Positions 1 through 8,270 are shown, numbered from the stretch's first letter. The stretch: DNA of 42,768 nt from Peptococcaceae bacterium UBA5767 (GCA_002418765.1 DIET01000015.1:69950-112717); one strand, 5' to 3'. A program made the numbers and translations. The notes: generated from the sequence alone by a model not told the origin.

Positions 1-1635
1 CTCGGTAAAGGTGGGAAGCATGTTTTCTAATCCAATGCGTTCCACGAGGCCAGCATTCCGGAGGACTGTTTGCGGTTGTGGATTGAGTCCGGACAAAACC
101 AGCTTGATTTGGCGATCTTTGGCCATTTTCATCATGTGCCGGAAGCTGTTCAGCGCGGTACCATCCATGGAAGGCACATTGCGCATGCGCAAAATGAGTA
201 CGTCTGTCTGGTGGTTGACTTGCGCAAAGGCACTGATGAATTTGTCGGCGGCACCGAAAAAGAAGGGCCCGTTGATCTCATAGACTTGAATGTAAGATGA
301 GCCTGTGATTTCACTTCGTTCCTGAACAAAAGCTGCATCATCTTCATCGGATATTTGTTCGGCAGCATCCAAATCGGTGACTTGAACATGAGAAACCTCC
401 GACATCCGTTTCATAAAAAGAAAGGCTGCCAGAATCATGCCGATTTCAATCGCCACCACCAAATCGACAAGGATGGTAAGCAAGAAGGTTGTCAATAAGA
501 TGATCACATCACTTTTGGTGGACCGGAAGATACTCAGGAATTGTCTCCATTCGCTCATGTTGTAAGCGACCACCATCAAAATAGCCGATAGTGAGGCCAA
601 AGGGACCATTTGGGCCAGAGGCATAAAGAGTACCAGGATAAAAAGAAGCGTAATCGCATGTACCATGCCGGCGATGGGTGTTCTGCCGCCATTTTTGATA
701 TTGGCAACGGTTCTAGCGATGGCGCCGGTGGCCGGAATGCCGCCGAATAGACCGGAGGCGATGTTGGCAATACCTTGGGCGATGAGCTCCGTGTTGGATC
801 GATGCTTGCCGCCGATCATGGCATCGGAGACTACCGCAGAAAGCAAGGATTCGACAGAACCGAGTATGGCAATGGTGAGCGCAGGCTGGATCAAAAGGCG
901 TATGGTTTCACTGTTGACATGGATCGGTTGCAGCTTGGGCAGTGACGATGACAATGCTCCAAACTGGGTCCCGATGGTCGCCACCGGCAAATCAAGCCAC
1001 ATCACCAAAACCGAGGTTGTGATGAGTGCAATGAGGGCACCGGGGACTTTCTGATTCCATCTTGGCCATAGGATGATGATGACCAGAGCCAACAACCCAA
1101 TGAACAAAGTGGTGAGATGGGTTTGATTGATCTGCTGCAGATAAAGGGTCCACTGGTCGAGAAAATCGACAGGGACTTTTTTTAGTGAGAGTCCTAGGAA
1201 ATCTTTCATTTGCGATGAAAAAATGACTACGGCAATCCCACTGGTGAAACCAGTGATGATAGGAAAGGGAATGAATTTGATAATGCTCCCCAGACGTAGA
1301 AAACCCATGGCCATCATCATGATGCCCGCCATGATGGTGGAAATCATGAGACCTTCAATGCCAAATTCCATGACAATGCCATAAACAATCACCATGAAAG
1401 CACCGGTGGGTCCCCCGATTTGAACGCGGCTACCTCCGAGAAACGAAATCAAAAATCCGGCGATGATGGCCGTGTGCAGACCTTTTTCAGGGCTGACGCC
1501 CGATGAAATGGCCAGAGCAATGGATAAGGGTAAAGCAATGATGGCGACGATAATACCGGCGTTGACGTCCTGGAAAAACTGCTTTTTGGTATAGTCTTTC
1601 AAGGTGGTAAATAACTTTGGTTTCCAAAAAAACAA
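1..1635 (-). CDS. SulP family anion transporter with STAS domain (partial, 3' end cut by window)
   Basis: Secondary carrier of the SLC26/SulP family for sulfate, bicarbonate or a similar inorganic anion in the cytoplasmic membrane. The minus-strand frame is open from the window edge to about 1644. Visible are the SulP start (QDVNAGIIVAIIALPLSIA), a conserved GGPTGAF segment, about a dozen hydrophobic helices over residues 20-410, and a C-terminal STAS domain from about residue 450 with the switch-loop motif NVPSMDGTAL. Only the last residues of STAS are missing. The start is taken as TTG at 1635 because AAGAAGGTG lies 6 nt upstream; a GTG at 1644 is the alternative. It is divergent from arsR-acr3. 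The substrate cannot be read from sequence; arsenic-operon neighbours are not proof of a link. Confidence 0.9.
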   Translation of the reverse strand, partial: MFFWKPKLFTTLKDYTKKQFFQDVNAGIIVAIIALPLSIALAISSGVSPEKGLHTAIIAGFLISFLGGSRVQIGGPTGAFMVIVYGIVMEFGIEGLMISTIMAGIMMMAMGFLRLGSIIKFIPFPIITGFTSGIAVVIFSSQMKDFLGLSLKKVPVDFLDQWTLYLQQINQTHLTTLFIGLLALVIIILWPRWNQKVPGALIALITTSVLVMWLDLPVATIGTQFGALSSSLPKLQPIHVNSETIRLLIQPALTIAILGSVESLLSAVVSDAMIGGKHRSNTELIAQGIANIASGLFGGIPATGAIARTVANIKNGGRTPIAGMVHAITLLFILVLFMPLAQMVPLASLSAILMVVAYNMSEWRQFLSIFRSTKSDVIILLTTFLLTILVDLVVAIEIGMILAAFLFMKRMSEVSHVQVTDLDAAEQISDEDDAAFVQERSEITGSSYIQVYEINGPFFFGAADKFISAFAQVNHQTDVLILRMRNVPSMDGTALNSFRHMMKMAKDRQIKLVLSGLNPQPQTVLRNAGLVERIGLENMLPTFTE

Positions 1636-1776
1636 GTGAGGCACCTTCTTTACTGGTTGATAGGATTTTTTGTTTGGTAAAATATGTTCCGTGTGCCGGC
1701 AACAAGACCATTTTACTCTGCGTTAAGGCAGGATGCAATGCCCAAAAAATATCTGTTATACATAGCGTGTTATAGA

Positions 1777-1804
1777 TTGACATTTATCAATATGTTGATA
1801 TAAT
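1777..1804 (+). promoter_or_regulatory. arsR-acr3 promoter with embedded ArsR operator
   Basis: TTGACA (1777-1782) and TATAAT (1799-1804), both perfect sigma-A hexamers, are separated by 16 bp. The spacer holds the inverted repeat TATCAA-N4-TTGATA (1785-1800), which runs into the -10 box. The ATCAA/TTGAT half-sites are typical of ArsR-family operators, so bound repressor would block RNA polymerase directly and arsenite would relieve it. Binding is inferred. Confidence 0.85.
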
Positions 1805-1838
1805 AACATTGATATATATCGATGTGAAGGAGAATCCC

Positions 1839-2147
1839 ATGGATCAATATGAACAAGATGCCCTTATTTTTAAAGCCTTTTGTGATCACAATCGTTTGAG
1901 AATAATGGAGCAATTGCAACAAGGTGAGGTGTGTGCCTGTAAGCTGCTCAGCCATTTGAATATTGGCCAGCCTACGTTGTCGCATCATATGAAGATTCTG
2001 GTGGATAGTGGGCTGGTCCAGGCCAGAAAAGACGGGAAATGGGTTCATTATGCTTTGTCGAAGGAAGGCATCGAACATGCCAAGGAGAGATTGGATCATA
2101 TTACGTTTGTGCATGGGCAGCGTATCGATGAATGTATTTGTCGCTAG
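1839..2147 (+). CDS. arsR: ArsR family arsenic-responsive repressor
   Basis: Winged-helix repressor of 102 aa that senses arsenite/antimonite. The recognition region GQPTLSHHMKIL (about residues 43-54) is the SmtB/ArsR helix-turn-helix. The metal box is EVCACKL with Cys32 and Cys34, a variant of the ELCVCDL box of classical ArsR; a further Cys pair sits at the C terminus (ECIC). AAGGAGA lies just before ATG 1839, so this start is preferred over an upstream in-frame ATG at 1809 that would fall on the promoter's transcription start. It is followed 73 bp downstream by acr3 and probably represses both genes through the operator at 1785-1800. Confidence 0.93.
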   Translation: MDQYEQDALIFKAFCDHNRLRIMEQLQQGEVCACKLLSHLNIGQPTLSHHMKILVDSGLVQARKDGKWVHYALSKEGIEHAKERLDHITFVHGQRIDECICR

Positions 2148-2220
2148 ACAACTCACAACAATCTTTTTTTAGCAATAATAATTATGATAAAGAAAAATGA
2201 CCAAGAAAAAGGAGGCAGGT

Positions 2221-3285
2221 ATGAGGAGTAATCGCTGGGAAGGAATTCGTTTTTTTGAACATTATCTAACGGTATGGGTACTCTTGTGTATGGTGGGGGG
2301 CGTCTTAATAGGACGTTATTGGCCTTTTATACCAGATTTTTTAAGTCGTTTTGAGTATGCCAATGTATCTATTCCAATTGCTTTCTTGATTTGGCTGATG
2401 ATTTATCCCATGATGATGAAGGTGGATTTCAAAAGCATCAAGAACGTAAGAGAAAATCCTACAGGTTTGTATGTTACCTGGGTGGTCAATTGGCTGATCA
2501 AACCCTTTACCATGTATGCTATTGCCTATTTATTTTTTTTCGTCATTTTTTCACCTTGGATAGCGCCTGGGTTGGCCAGGGATTATTTGGCTGGGGCGGT
2601 TTTGTTGGGTGCTGCGCCGTGTACGGCCATGGTGTTTGTCTGGAGTCATTTGACCAAAGGGAATCCTGCTTACACTGTGGTCCAGGTAGCAACCAATGAC
2701 CTCATTATCCTGGTGGCTTTTACGCCCATCGTGGCTTTTCTGTTGGGTATCAGTGGCATCAGCATTCCCTGGAACACCTTGTTTTTTTCGGTGGTGCTTT
2801 TTGTGGTGATTCCTTTGACAGGTGGTGTTTTGACCAGAAACCATGTGATAAAGAAGCGGGGTTTATCATACTTTGAGAAGGAATTTTTACCCAGATTTGA
2901 TACGACTACCATGGGAGGATTGCTGTTGACGTTGTTAATTATCTTTTCTTTCCAAGGGCAGGTTATTATCAATAATCCACTGCATATTGCCTTGATTGCT
3001 ATCCCTTTGATTCTACAAACATTGCTTATTTTCTCTTTGGCCTATATGGTAAGTCGAAAGCTTAAACTTCCTCATAACATTGCGGCTCCGGCGGGTATGA
3101 TCGGTGCCTCCAATTTCTTTGAGTTGGCTGTCGCTGTGGCCATTGCCATTTTTGGGCCCCAAAGTCCTGTGGCTTTGGTTACCATTGTAGGGGTGTTGGT
3201 GGAGGTTCCTGTCATGCTGGGTTTGGTAAGATTTGCCAATAGGACCAAACATTGGTTTGAAGGAGAGGAAGATTTGGTATCTTGA
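2221..3285 (+). CDS. arsB (acr3): ACR3-type arsenite efflux permease
   Basis: Arsenite/antimonite exporter of the BART superfamily, 354 aa with ten predicted membrane helices. It carries the two ACR3 signatures: GAAPCTAMVFVWSHL with the essential Cys in helix 4, and ASNFFELAVAVAI with the conserved Glu in helix 9. AAAGGAGG lies 5 nt before ATG 2221; an ATG at 2197 lacks a comparable site. Together with ArsR this is a minimal efflux operon; no arsC or arsA is visible, so arsenate would have to be reduced by another locus or non-enzymatically. Confidence 0.93.
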   Translation: MRSNRWEGIRFFEHYLTVWVLLCMVGGVLIGRYWPFIPDFLSRFEYANVSIPIAFLIWLMIYPMMMKVDFKSIKNVRENPTGLYVTWVVNWLIKPFTMYAIAYLFFFVIFSPWIAPGLARDYLAGAVLLGAAPCTAMVFVWSHLTKGNPAYTVVQVATNDLIILVAFTPIVAFLLGISGISIPWNTLFFSVVLFVVIPLTGGVLTRNHVIKKRGLSYFEKEFLPRFDTTTMGGLLLTLLIIFSFQGQVIINNPLHIALIAIPLILQTLLIFSLAYMVSRKLKLPHNIAAPAGMIGASNFFELAVAVAIAIFGPQSPVALVTIVGVLVEVPVMLGLVRFANRTKHWFEGEEDLVS

Positions 3286-3370
3286 CCAAAAAGGATTAGA
3301 GAAAAAACGCAGGAAGCGTCATTTGGGGATTGGAAAAAAGACAAACAAACACCTTACGACAGTGGGTAAA

Positions 3371-3419
3371 AAGAGACCAGCCACGTCAAGCGAAAAGCTT
3401 GAACAGGGCTGGCCTTTTT
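3371..3419 (+). terminator. intrinsic terminator after acr3
   Basis: Nested hairpin: outer CCAGCC/GGCTGG (3377-3382 with 3407-3412) and inner CAAGC/GCTTG stem, followed by CCTTTTT. It lies 85 bp after acr3 and 20 bp before the convergent small gene. Confidence 0.8.
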
Positions 3420-3436
3420 CTGTGTCATATTTTTCT

Positions 3437-3676
3437 TTATGGCTTGTGAACGATCTTTGATGCAAGTTTTATTCCGAATACAGTTGCCATTAGGGCACCT
3501 ATAATTGCTCCGACATAGGTTGCCAATTCATAGCCTTCAAATCCGGTAAGTCTGTAGATCTCAAGGCCTCCCAAAAAAGTTCCACCCAAAACTAGACCGA
3601 GGTAACCCCCAACAACAACTCCAATCACAAAACCAATAAAACCACCGACGATGCTTGGTAACAGTTTCCTTTTCAT
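3437..3676 (-). CDS. small glycine-rich membrane protein, unknown function
   Basis: Protein of 79 aa that I do not recognise as a named family. It has two hydrophobic helices: residues 8-36 with glycine-zipper spacing (GGFIGFVIGVVVGGYLG...) and residues 53-70. A short positively charged N terminus (MKRK) suggests membrane insertion, probably as an oligomer. AAAGGAG lies 10 nt upstream of ATG 3676. It stands alone, convergent to acr3 and divergent from padR. Confidence 0.6.
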   Translation of the reverse strand: MKRKLLPSIVGGFIGFVIGVVVGGYLGLVLGGTFLGGLEIYRLTGFEGYELATYVGAIIGALMATVFGIKLASKIVHKP

Positions 3677-3848
3677 CGTTACCCAACTCCTTTACATACA
3701 ATCATGTTACAACGTTACATTTAATTTTACAATAAAACGATGTTTTCAGCATCAATGGCAATAACGGGCGTATCCGTAAAGCAGAACAAATTCAGTCTGT
3801 GGGAGTTTCTATACCACTCCCAAAAAAAAGTTAGGCTTTCTTTTTGTA

Positions 3849-3909
3849 TTGACAGAGAGACAGTATTTCGCTATACTACATGTATTATTACTATATGCAT
3901 ATGCATATA
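3849..3909 (+). promoter_or_regulatory. padR promoter and 18-bp perfect palindrome
   Basis: TTGACA (3849-3854), 17-bp spacer, TATACT (3872-3877). Downstream, at about +9 to +26, lies the perfect palindrome TATATGCATATGCATATA (3892-3909). This is a fitting place for an autoregulatory PadR operator acting as a roadblock. The promoter is seen directly; PadR binding is inferred. Confidence 0.75.
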
Positions 3910-3925
3910 TTGTTGGGGAGATCTT

Positions 3926-4306
3926 ATGAATCGTCTTGCGCAGTCTTGTTTAGGAAAAACCCATAAGATGGAAAAGCTTCTAGAGGTCAGCTTGCTGCTT
4001 CTTTTGGCCAAGGAATCAGCGCATGGCTATGCCTTGATGGAGCACCTTTCCCAGTTGGGCTTTGAGTCTTGGGAAATCAATGTTGGCTCCTTGTATCGAA
4101 CCTTGCGCAAGATGGAAGAAGAGCAGTTCGTCGTTTCTCACTGGGAGCATGGAGGTGGCGGACCCAGGCGCAGGGTGTACCGAATTACTGAAAACGGTGA
4201 GCAGGAGCTCATGTGTTGGATTGCCATATTGAAGAACCGAAAAGTCCGTATAGAGCGGGTTATTGCTCTATATGGTGATCTTATGGATACGGAAAAACAA
4301 GAATAA
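3926..4306 (+). CDS. PadR family transcriptional regulator
   Basis: Winged-helix regulator of 126 aa. The PadR N-terminal domain spans about residues 13-90 (LLEVSLLLLLAKESAHGYAL, then NVGSLYRTLRKMEEE and the wing GGGGPRRRVYRITENGEQEL). The C terminus is short (PadR-s2 type). GGGGAG lies 5 nt before ATG 3926, which also fits the transcription start predicted from the TATACT box; an in-frame ATG at 3740 lies upstream of the promoter and is rejected. The gene precedes a NapH-like ferredoxin by 42 bp, so that gene is its likely regulatory partner. The ligand is unknown. Confidence 0.9.
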   Translation: MNRLAQSCLGKTHKMEKLLEVSLLLLLAKESAHGYALMEHLSQLGFESWEINVGSLYRTLRKMEEEQFVVSHWEHGGGGPRRRVYRITENGEQELMCWIAILKNRKVRIERVIALYGDLMDTEKQE

Positions 4307-4348
4307 AAAGTGAATCTGCAGAACATGGAAAGAAAGTAGGTATGCAGT

Positions 4349-4981
4349 ATGAACAAATGGATTCTTTGGTTGCAAATTCTTTTTTTGGCATTGTTTTTTG
4401 TGCTTTTGTTTGCGGGCAAACCGATGCTTTGGTTGCTGCTTTTTGTCATATCCTTTGGGGGAGCCTTCTTTTTCGGACGTTTTTATTGTGGTGTCATTTG
4501 TCCGATGAATACCTTGATGCGGCCGGTCAGTTGGTTGGGCAAGAAGCCGGGTTTGAAAACCAATCGGGTGCCGGCCTGGTTGAAAAGCAAGTGGCTTTCC
4601 TGGTCGGTTTTGCTGTTTCTGGCTGTTGTGATGATATTGTCTAGAACAGTTTTGATGAAAGATTTGCCTATGCTGCTGGTTCTTCTGGTCGTCAGTGTGC
4701 TGTTTGCCTTGCGGTATGAGGAATGGGTTTTCCACAATCATGTCTGTCCTTTCGGGACATTGCTTCGTATCAGTGGGAAAAATCCGGTTCGTTCTACTCG
4801 TGTAGAGGAAGACCGATGCGTGGCTTGCAAGAAGTGTGAGGTGGTTTGTCCGTCTGCTGCCATTGTGGTGGACAAGCAAAGAAACACGGCGGAGATCGAC
4901 TATTCGATTTGTTTGCAGTGTGCGAAATGCATTACCGTTTGTCCTGTATCGGCCTTGTCCTATGGCAAGGTGCAGCGCTAG
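4349..4981 (+). CDS. NapH/RdxA-like membrane 4Fe-4S protein
   Basis: Polytopic membrane iron-sulfur protein of 210 aa. About four hydrophobic helices occupy residues 4-135; GRFYCGVICPMN and NHVCPFGTLLR match the two CxxxCP-type motifs of the NapH/YccM/RdxA family. The C-terminal half holds two 4Fe-4S motifs, CVACKKCEVVCP and CLQCAKCITVCP. The expected role is electron transfer between a membrane donor and a cytosolic redox partner. It is co-directional with padR, 42 bp downstream, and is followed 30 bp later by a phosphatase gene. The partner is not in the window, so the physiological reaction is open. Confidence 0.88.
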   Translation: MNKWILWLQILFLALFFVLLFAGKPMLWLLLFVISFGGAFFFGRFYCGVICPMNTLMRPVSWLGKKPGLKTNRVPAWLKSKWLSWSVLLFLAVVMILSRTVLMKDLPMLLVLLVVSVLFALRYEEWVFHNHVCPFGTLLRISGKNPVRSTRVEEDRCVACKKCEVVCPSAAIVVDKQRNTAEIDYSICLQCAKCITVCPVSALSYGKVQR

Positions 4982-5011
4982 GTTTTCCAGGGAAAAAAGG
5001 AGGTGTTGGAT

Positions 5012-5497
5012 ATGCAAATGATTTTATTTCGTCATGGCATAGCAAAAGAACGTGGCACCCGTATGCATGATGCAGATAGAGAATTGACAGATCGTGGAAA
5101 AGAAAAATTGAGGACGGCCGCAGCAGGCTTGCGGGAATTATTAAGGACGGACCAGGGTGTTTTTATTTGGGCCAGCCCTTATGCACGGACAGCGCAGACA
5201 GCTGAATTGCTTCATCAAGAACTGGGCGGCCCGGAAATCATGTATGATGATTTTTTGGTTCATGGTTCGTTTGCGGCGTTGGAAGAGAAGGTCCAAGCGT
5301 TAGCAGAGGCAGAAACGTGTATTGTTGTGGGGCATTCACCTTGGCTTGACGTTTGGTGTGAGAAAATTTGCAATGACAGAATCGAACTGAAAAAAGGGGG
5401 CGCCGTGGCCATAGAGATCAAAGAAAAAACTCCCTTGCGTGGCGACATCATCTGGTTGATGCAACCCAAGGGTTGGATGATACTGTCCCATCGGTAG
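5012..5497 (+). CDS. SixA-like histidine phosphatase
   Basis: Histidine phosphatase superfamily protein of 161 aa. The N-terminal LFRHG motif gives the phospho-accepting His8; SPYARTAQTAELL follows the usual second strand, and VGHSPWLDV carries the second catalytic His. The size and simple fold match SixA, which dephosphorylates phosphohistidine in phosphotransfer domains. AAGGAGGTG (4998-5005) lies 6 nt before ATG 5012. It is followed by a terminator at 5535-5570, so it probably ends the padR transcript. The target phosphoprotein is unknown. Confidence 0.88.
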   Translation: MQMILFRHGIAKERGTRMHDADRELTDRGKEKLRTAAAGLRELLRTDQGVFIWASPYARTAQTAELLHQELGGPEIMYDDFLVHGSFAALEEKVQALAEAETCIVVGHSPWLDVWCEKICNDRIELKKGGAVAIEIKEKTPLRGDIIWLMQPKGWMILSHR

Positions 5498-5534
5498 TTA
5501 ATCATGTGAAGACAAAATAATGCTTCCACGATGC

Positions 5535-5570
5535 AGGCCTGGCTTTCCGTAAAAGGGGCTAGGCCTTTTG
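5535..5570 (+). terminator. intrinsic terminator after the SixA-like gene
   Basis: Nine-bp stem (AGGCCTGGC at 5535-5543 with GCTAGGCCT at 5558-5566, one G-T pair) around a 14-nt loop, followed by TTTTG. Confidence 0.8.
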
Positions 5571-5693
5571 TGTGTTCTCCTATAGAATAGATGCGTAGGC
5601 AGTGCCAAGTAGCGAGGGGACTATGTTGGCTAGGCCAGTTTGGAATGAGGAACGAAAAGCGCACGGTACCGTCTCTTGGAAGGAAGGATAAGG

Positions 5694-6455
5694 ATGATGG
5701 ATCAAATATTGTTGGCCCGCCTGATGGATATAGGGGAAAAAATGCTGGTGGCGGGAGCAGAAGTCAATCGGGTGGAAGACACCTTGTCCCGGATGGCCAA
5801 GGCGTATGATGTCTCTCGTGTGGATGTGTTTACCATTACTTCCAGTATTGTAGTGACCGTGATTGCCAATGATGGCGTTCCCATGACCCAGACCAGAAGA
5901 ATTCTAGCTTATCAGACGGATTTGGATAAGTTGTCTGGGTTGAATGAACTAGCCAGAACCATCGCCCAAAACAAACCAGATGCTTCCTATATTGAACAAG
6001 AAATGAATCGGTTGGAGCAAAAAGCCAAATATCCAGCCTGGACGCAGTTTGTTATTTATGGGGGCATCGCCGCTGTCTTTACGTTGTTTTTTGGAGGAAC
6101 AGCCCAGGATGCCCTGGCTTCTGGCTTATTGGGCATGGTCTTGAAATGGCTGGTGAGGTTGTTTCAGGGGTTGGAAAACAATGCCGTTATTATTCATGTC
6201 GTGTGTCCTTTTTTGGTGGGATTATTGGCTGTCGGCATGATAAGATGGGGTTTAGGAGAGAACCTGGAATGGATCTTGATTGGCAATATTATGCTCTTGA
6301 TCCCAGGTGTTTCTTTGACCAATTCTATTCGGGATATCATCAGTGGCGACACAATGGCTGGATTATTGCGCATGAGTGAAGCGATTTTGATTTCTCTGAG
6401 CATCGCTATTGGTTTTGGTTTGGCTTCTTTGGTGTTGGGAGGAATTATTTTATGA
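5694..6455 (+). CDS. ThrE/YjjP-like threonine/serine exporter, N-terminal subunit
   Basis: Membrane protein of 253 aa of the ThrE family (DUF1212, YjjP type). The soluble N-terminal region has the family pattern (GEKMLVAGAEVNRVEDTLSRM, then DVFTITSSIVVTV); residues about 115-253 form five hydrophobic helices, including NIMLLIPGVSLTNSIRDIISGD. In actinobacterial ThrE this half is fused to the next gene's product. ATG 5694 is preceded by AAGGAAGGATAAGG. It overlaps the downstream gene by 4 nt (ATGA), so the two halves are translationally coupled. The export substrate, threonine/serine or a dicarboxylate in related pairs, is not decidable here. Confidence 0.9.
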   Translation: MMDQILLARLMDIGEKMLVAGAEVNRVEDTLSRMAKAYDVSRVDVFTITSSIVVTVIANDGVPMTQTRRILAYQTDLDKLSGLNELARTIAQNKPDASYIEQEMNRLEQKAKYPAWTQFVIYGGIAAVFTLFFGGTAQDALASGLLGMVLKWLVRLFQGLENNAVIIHVVCPFLVGLLAVGMIRWGLGENLEWILIGNIMLLIPGVSLTNSIRDIISGDTMAGLLRMSEAILISLSIAIGFGLASLVLGGIIL

Positions 6456-6877
6456 TGCAGTGGTTTTGGGCCTTTTTGGGTTCGTTGGGATTTTCGTTGT
6501 TGTACAATGTTCGGGGAAAAAATGTATTTTTGGCTGCTTTATCTGGAATGCTGGGTTGGATGGTGTATTCCTTTGCGTCCCCTAGGTTTTCCAATGAATT
6601 CTTGTCCTATTTTTTGGCAGCGATGGTGGTCACCTTGAGTGCGGAAGCCTTCGCTCGTTGGCAAAAAGCGCCGGCTACCACTTTCTTGATTGCTGGTATC
6701 ATTCCCTTGGTGCCAGGAAAAGCCTTGTTCTACACCATGCGGGCAGCAGTAGGGGCCCAAAGAGGTTATTTTTTGGCCCATGGCGCCTTGACACTCAGCA
6801 TTGCTTTGGCGATTGCAGCGGGGATTATGGCGGCTGCCTCATTGATGAGGACGCTGATGTGGAGAATGGGGAAATGA
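6452..6877 (+). CDS. ThrE/YjjB-like threonine/serine exporter, C-terminal subunit
   Basis: Protein of 141 aa with four to five hydrophobic helices, the YjjB/ThrE_2 (DUF3815) half of a split ThrE exporter. The conserved segment FLIAGIIPLVPGKALFYTMRA, here split across helices 3 and 4, is diagnostic. It starts at ATG 6452 overlapping the stop of the previous gene; a second ATG at 6455 is possible. Both proteins are expected to form one membrane complex. A terminator follows at 6916-6942. Confidence 0.9.
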   Translation: MMQWFWAFLGSLGFSLLYNVRGKNVFLAALSGMLGWMVYSFASPRFSNEFLSYFLAAMVVTLSAEAFARWQKAPATTFLIAGIIPLVPGKALFYTMRAAVGAQRGYFLAHGALTLSIALAIAAGIMAAASLMRTLMWRMGK

Positions 6878-6915
6878 AATGGAGTGCGTTCCATGATGAG
6901 GCTGGTAAGGAAGAA

Positions 6916-6944
6916 AAAAAGCACCCTAAGGAGGTGCTTTTTAT
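6916..6944. terminator. bidirectional terminator between yjjB-like and rubrerythrin genes
   Basis: Ten-bp stem AAAAAGCACC/GGTGCTTTTT (6916-6925, 6933-6942) with A-tract on one side and T-tract on the other, placed between two convergent genes; it can serve both strands. Confidence 0.88.
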
Positions 6945-6950
6945 AAGGCT

Positions 6951-7445
6951 TTAATATTGAATGAATTTTGTTCCAGGAACGCCACAGATGCTGCATTTTT
7001 CCGGAACAAACTTCTCAATGTTGCCGCATACGGGGCAAAGATAGTAGAAAACTTCTTCTTGCTCCTCAAGTTTATCCAAGGCTTCCTGATAGAGTCTGGC
7101 GTGCACTTCTTCTGCCTTCATGGCAAAAGTAAATGAGCTTATGGCTGCTTTGTTGCCTTCTTGTTCCGCCACCTGCACAAAATCCGGATACATGTCCTGG
7201 AATTCATGGGTCTCACCTTTTACGGCGTCGGCCAAATTATCCAGGGTAGAGCCTATCATACCGGCCACTTCGAAATGTTTATGTGCATGGATGGTTTCTG
7301 CATCGGCAGCAGCACGAAATAGTTTGGCGGCATTTAGGTATCCGTCTTTTTCTGCTTTGTTCGCATAAGCCAGATATTTTCGATTGGCCTCGGATTCTCC
7401 GGCAAAAGCGGCCATCAGATTATCTTTGGTTGCTTCAGGTTTCAT
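6951..7445 (-). CDS. rbr: rubrerythrin
   Basis: Non-haem diiron peroxidase of 164 aa that reduces H2O2 in the cytoplasm of anaerobes with electrons from rubredoxin or NADH-dependent donors. The ferritin-like four-helix domain (residues 1-130) carries the diiron ligands in GESEANRKY, DAETIHAHKH and KAEEVHARLY. The C-terminal rubredoxin-like domain has two CxxC knuckles (CPVCG and CSICG, about residues 137-155). GGAGGA precedes ATG 7445. A promoter on the same strand, TTGCCT-17-TACAAT, lies at 7514-7486. It is monocistronic. Confidence 0.95.
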   Translation of the reverse strand: MKPEATKDNLMAAFAGESEANRKYLAYANKAEKDGYLNAAKLFRAAADAETIHAHKHFEVAGMIGSTLDNLADAVKGETHEFQDMYPDFVQVAEQEGNKAAISSFTFAMKAEEVHARLYQEALDKLEEQEEVFYYLCPVCGNIEKFVPEKCSICGVPGTKFIQY

Positions 7446-7485
7446 AGTTTAATCCTCCAATTATGTTTATTTTGTTGCCTTATTT

Positions 7486-7514
7486 ATTGTAGCATTCCGA
7501 CTGGGTTCAGGCAA
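7486..7514 (-). promoter_or_regulatory. rubrerythrin promoter
   Basis: On the minus strand TTGCCT (7514-7509), 17-bp spacer, TACAAT (7491-7486), about 40 bp before the start codon. No PerR-like palindrome is evident by eye. Confidence 0.6.
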
Positions 7515-7515
7515 A

Positions 7516-8073
7516 TTAGAGACCTGCTTTTGGAATATGTTTGAGGTGATCTTTATGGTGAGCCTGGTAATGAATGATGTAGGAAATAATGGCGACTGTT
7601 TTGATAAGGATAGCCAAACCAAGTACAATCAGACTAATGCTATGCCAGGGCAAGAGAATATTAAGGATAACGCCGATAAAGAAAATGGCGGTCGCCAGTT
7701 TGCCGAAGCGATTGGAGGGAATAACAAATTTTTCTTGCCTGACATACAGATACAATCCCATGCTGATCATGAAGGTCTCGTAGACCAAAACAAATACAAG
7801 GACCCAAAGGGGAAGTGAGCCACCCAAGTAGAGACAAAAAAGGGCCATGAGGAGCATCAGTTTGTCGGCCAACGGATCAAGCACGATGCCCAATTTGGTA
7901 ATCAGATGATATCGTCTGGCGATTTGGCCATCGAGCATATCAGTAAGGCTGGCCAGGATGAAAATTCCCAGGGCATAAATATGGGCGCTGGGATGACCTG
8001 AGAAATAGGCATAAGGGAATACAGGTACCAGCAACATGCGAAGTAGGGTAAGAAGATTGGGCAAATGCTTCAT
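7516..8073 (-). CDS. pgsA: CDP-alcohol phosphatidyltransferase (PgsA-like)
   Basis: Membrane enzyme of 185 aa that joins CDP-diacylglycerol and an alcohol phosphate; most similar in layout to PgsA, which makes phosphatidylglycerol phosphate. The family signature DG-x2-AR-x8-G-x3-D-x3-D is complete (LDGQIAR through PLADKL, about residues 47-70). Five to six hydrophobic helices follow. ATG 8073 has AAGGAGG 5 nt upstream; longer in-frame starts run through the promoter and are rejected. It is divergent from the polyamine operon. The exact alcohol substrate is not proven. Confidence 0.88.
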   Translation of the reverse strand: MKHLPNLLTLLRMLLVPVFPYAYFSGHPSAHIYALGIFILASLTDMLDGQIARRYHLITKLGIVLDPLADKLMLLMALFCLYLGGSLPLWVLVFVLVYETFMISMGLYLYVRQEKFVIPSNRFGKLATAIFFIGVILNILLPWHSISLIVLGLAILIKTVAIISYIIHYQAHHKDHLKHIPKAGL

Positions 8074-8101
8074 AACATCCTCCTTGGTTAGGGATGGTAC
8101 T

Positions 8102-8130
8102 ATTATACAGGAAGTGTAGGAAATGGTGAA
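8102..8130 (-). promoter_or_regulatory. pgsA-like gene promoter
   Basis: Minus-strand TATAAT (8107-8102) with TTCACC (8130-8125) 17 bp upstream; about 30 bp before the start codon. Confidence 0.55.
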
Positions 8131-8270
8131 CCAGGTAGATGCCATGCTCGAAGGAACTGTGGGCGCAAGGTAGACAATTTTGTAGGTATAAACTTGCTTT
8201 GTTTGTACTACGCAATATGCCTCCTCTACCAGAAAGTGAATTTTTGGGGGAATAATGATAAAAAACATGT

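Noticed and set aside
1809..1838. Longer start of ArsR at 1809
   Set aside because: It would start a few bases after the -10 box without ribosome site; ATG 1839 has AAGGAGA.
3800..3830. TGGGAGT/ACTCCCA inverted repeat followed by eight A as a terminator
   Set aside because: The tract is A on the plus strand and lies on the wrong side of the hairpin for the minus strand, so it cannot act as an intrinsic terminator in either direction.
4268..5017. Open frame of 249 codons on the minus strand
   Set aside because: Composition is His/Gln/Arg-rich and low in hydrophobic order, no ribosome site, and fully opposite the convincing NapH-like gene with its ferredoxin motifs.
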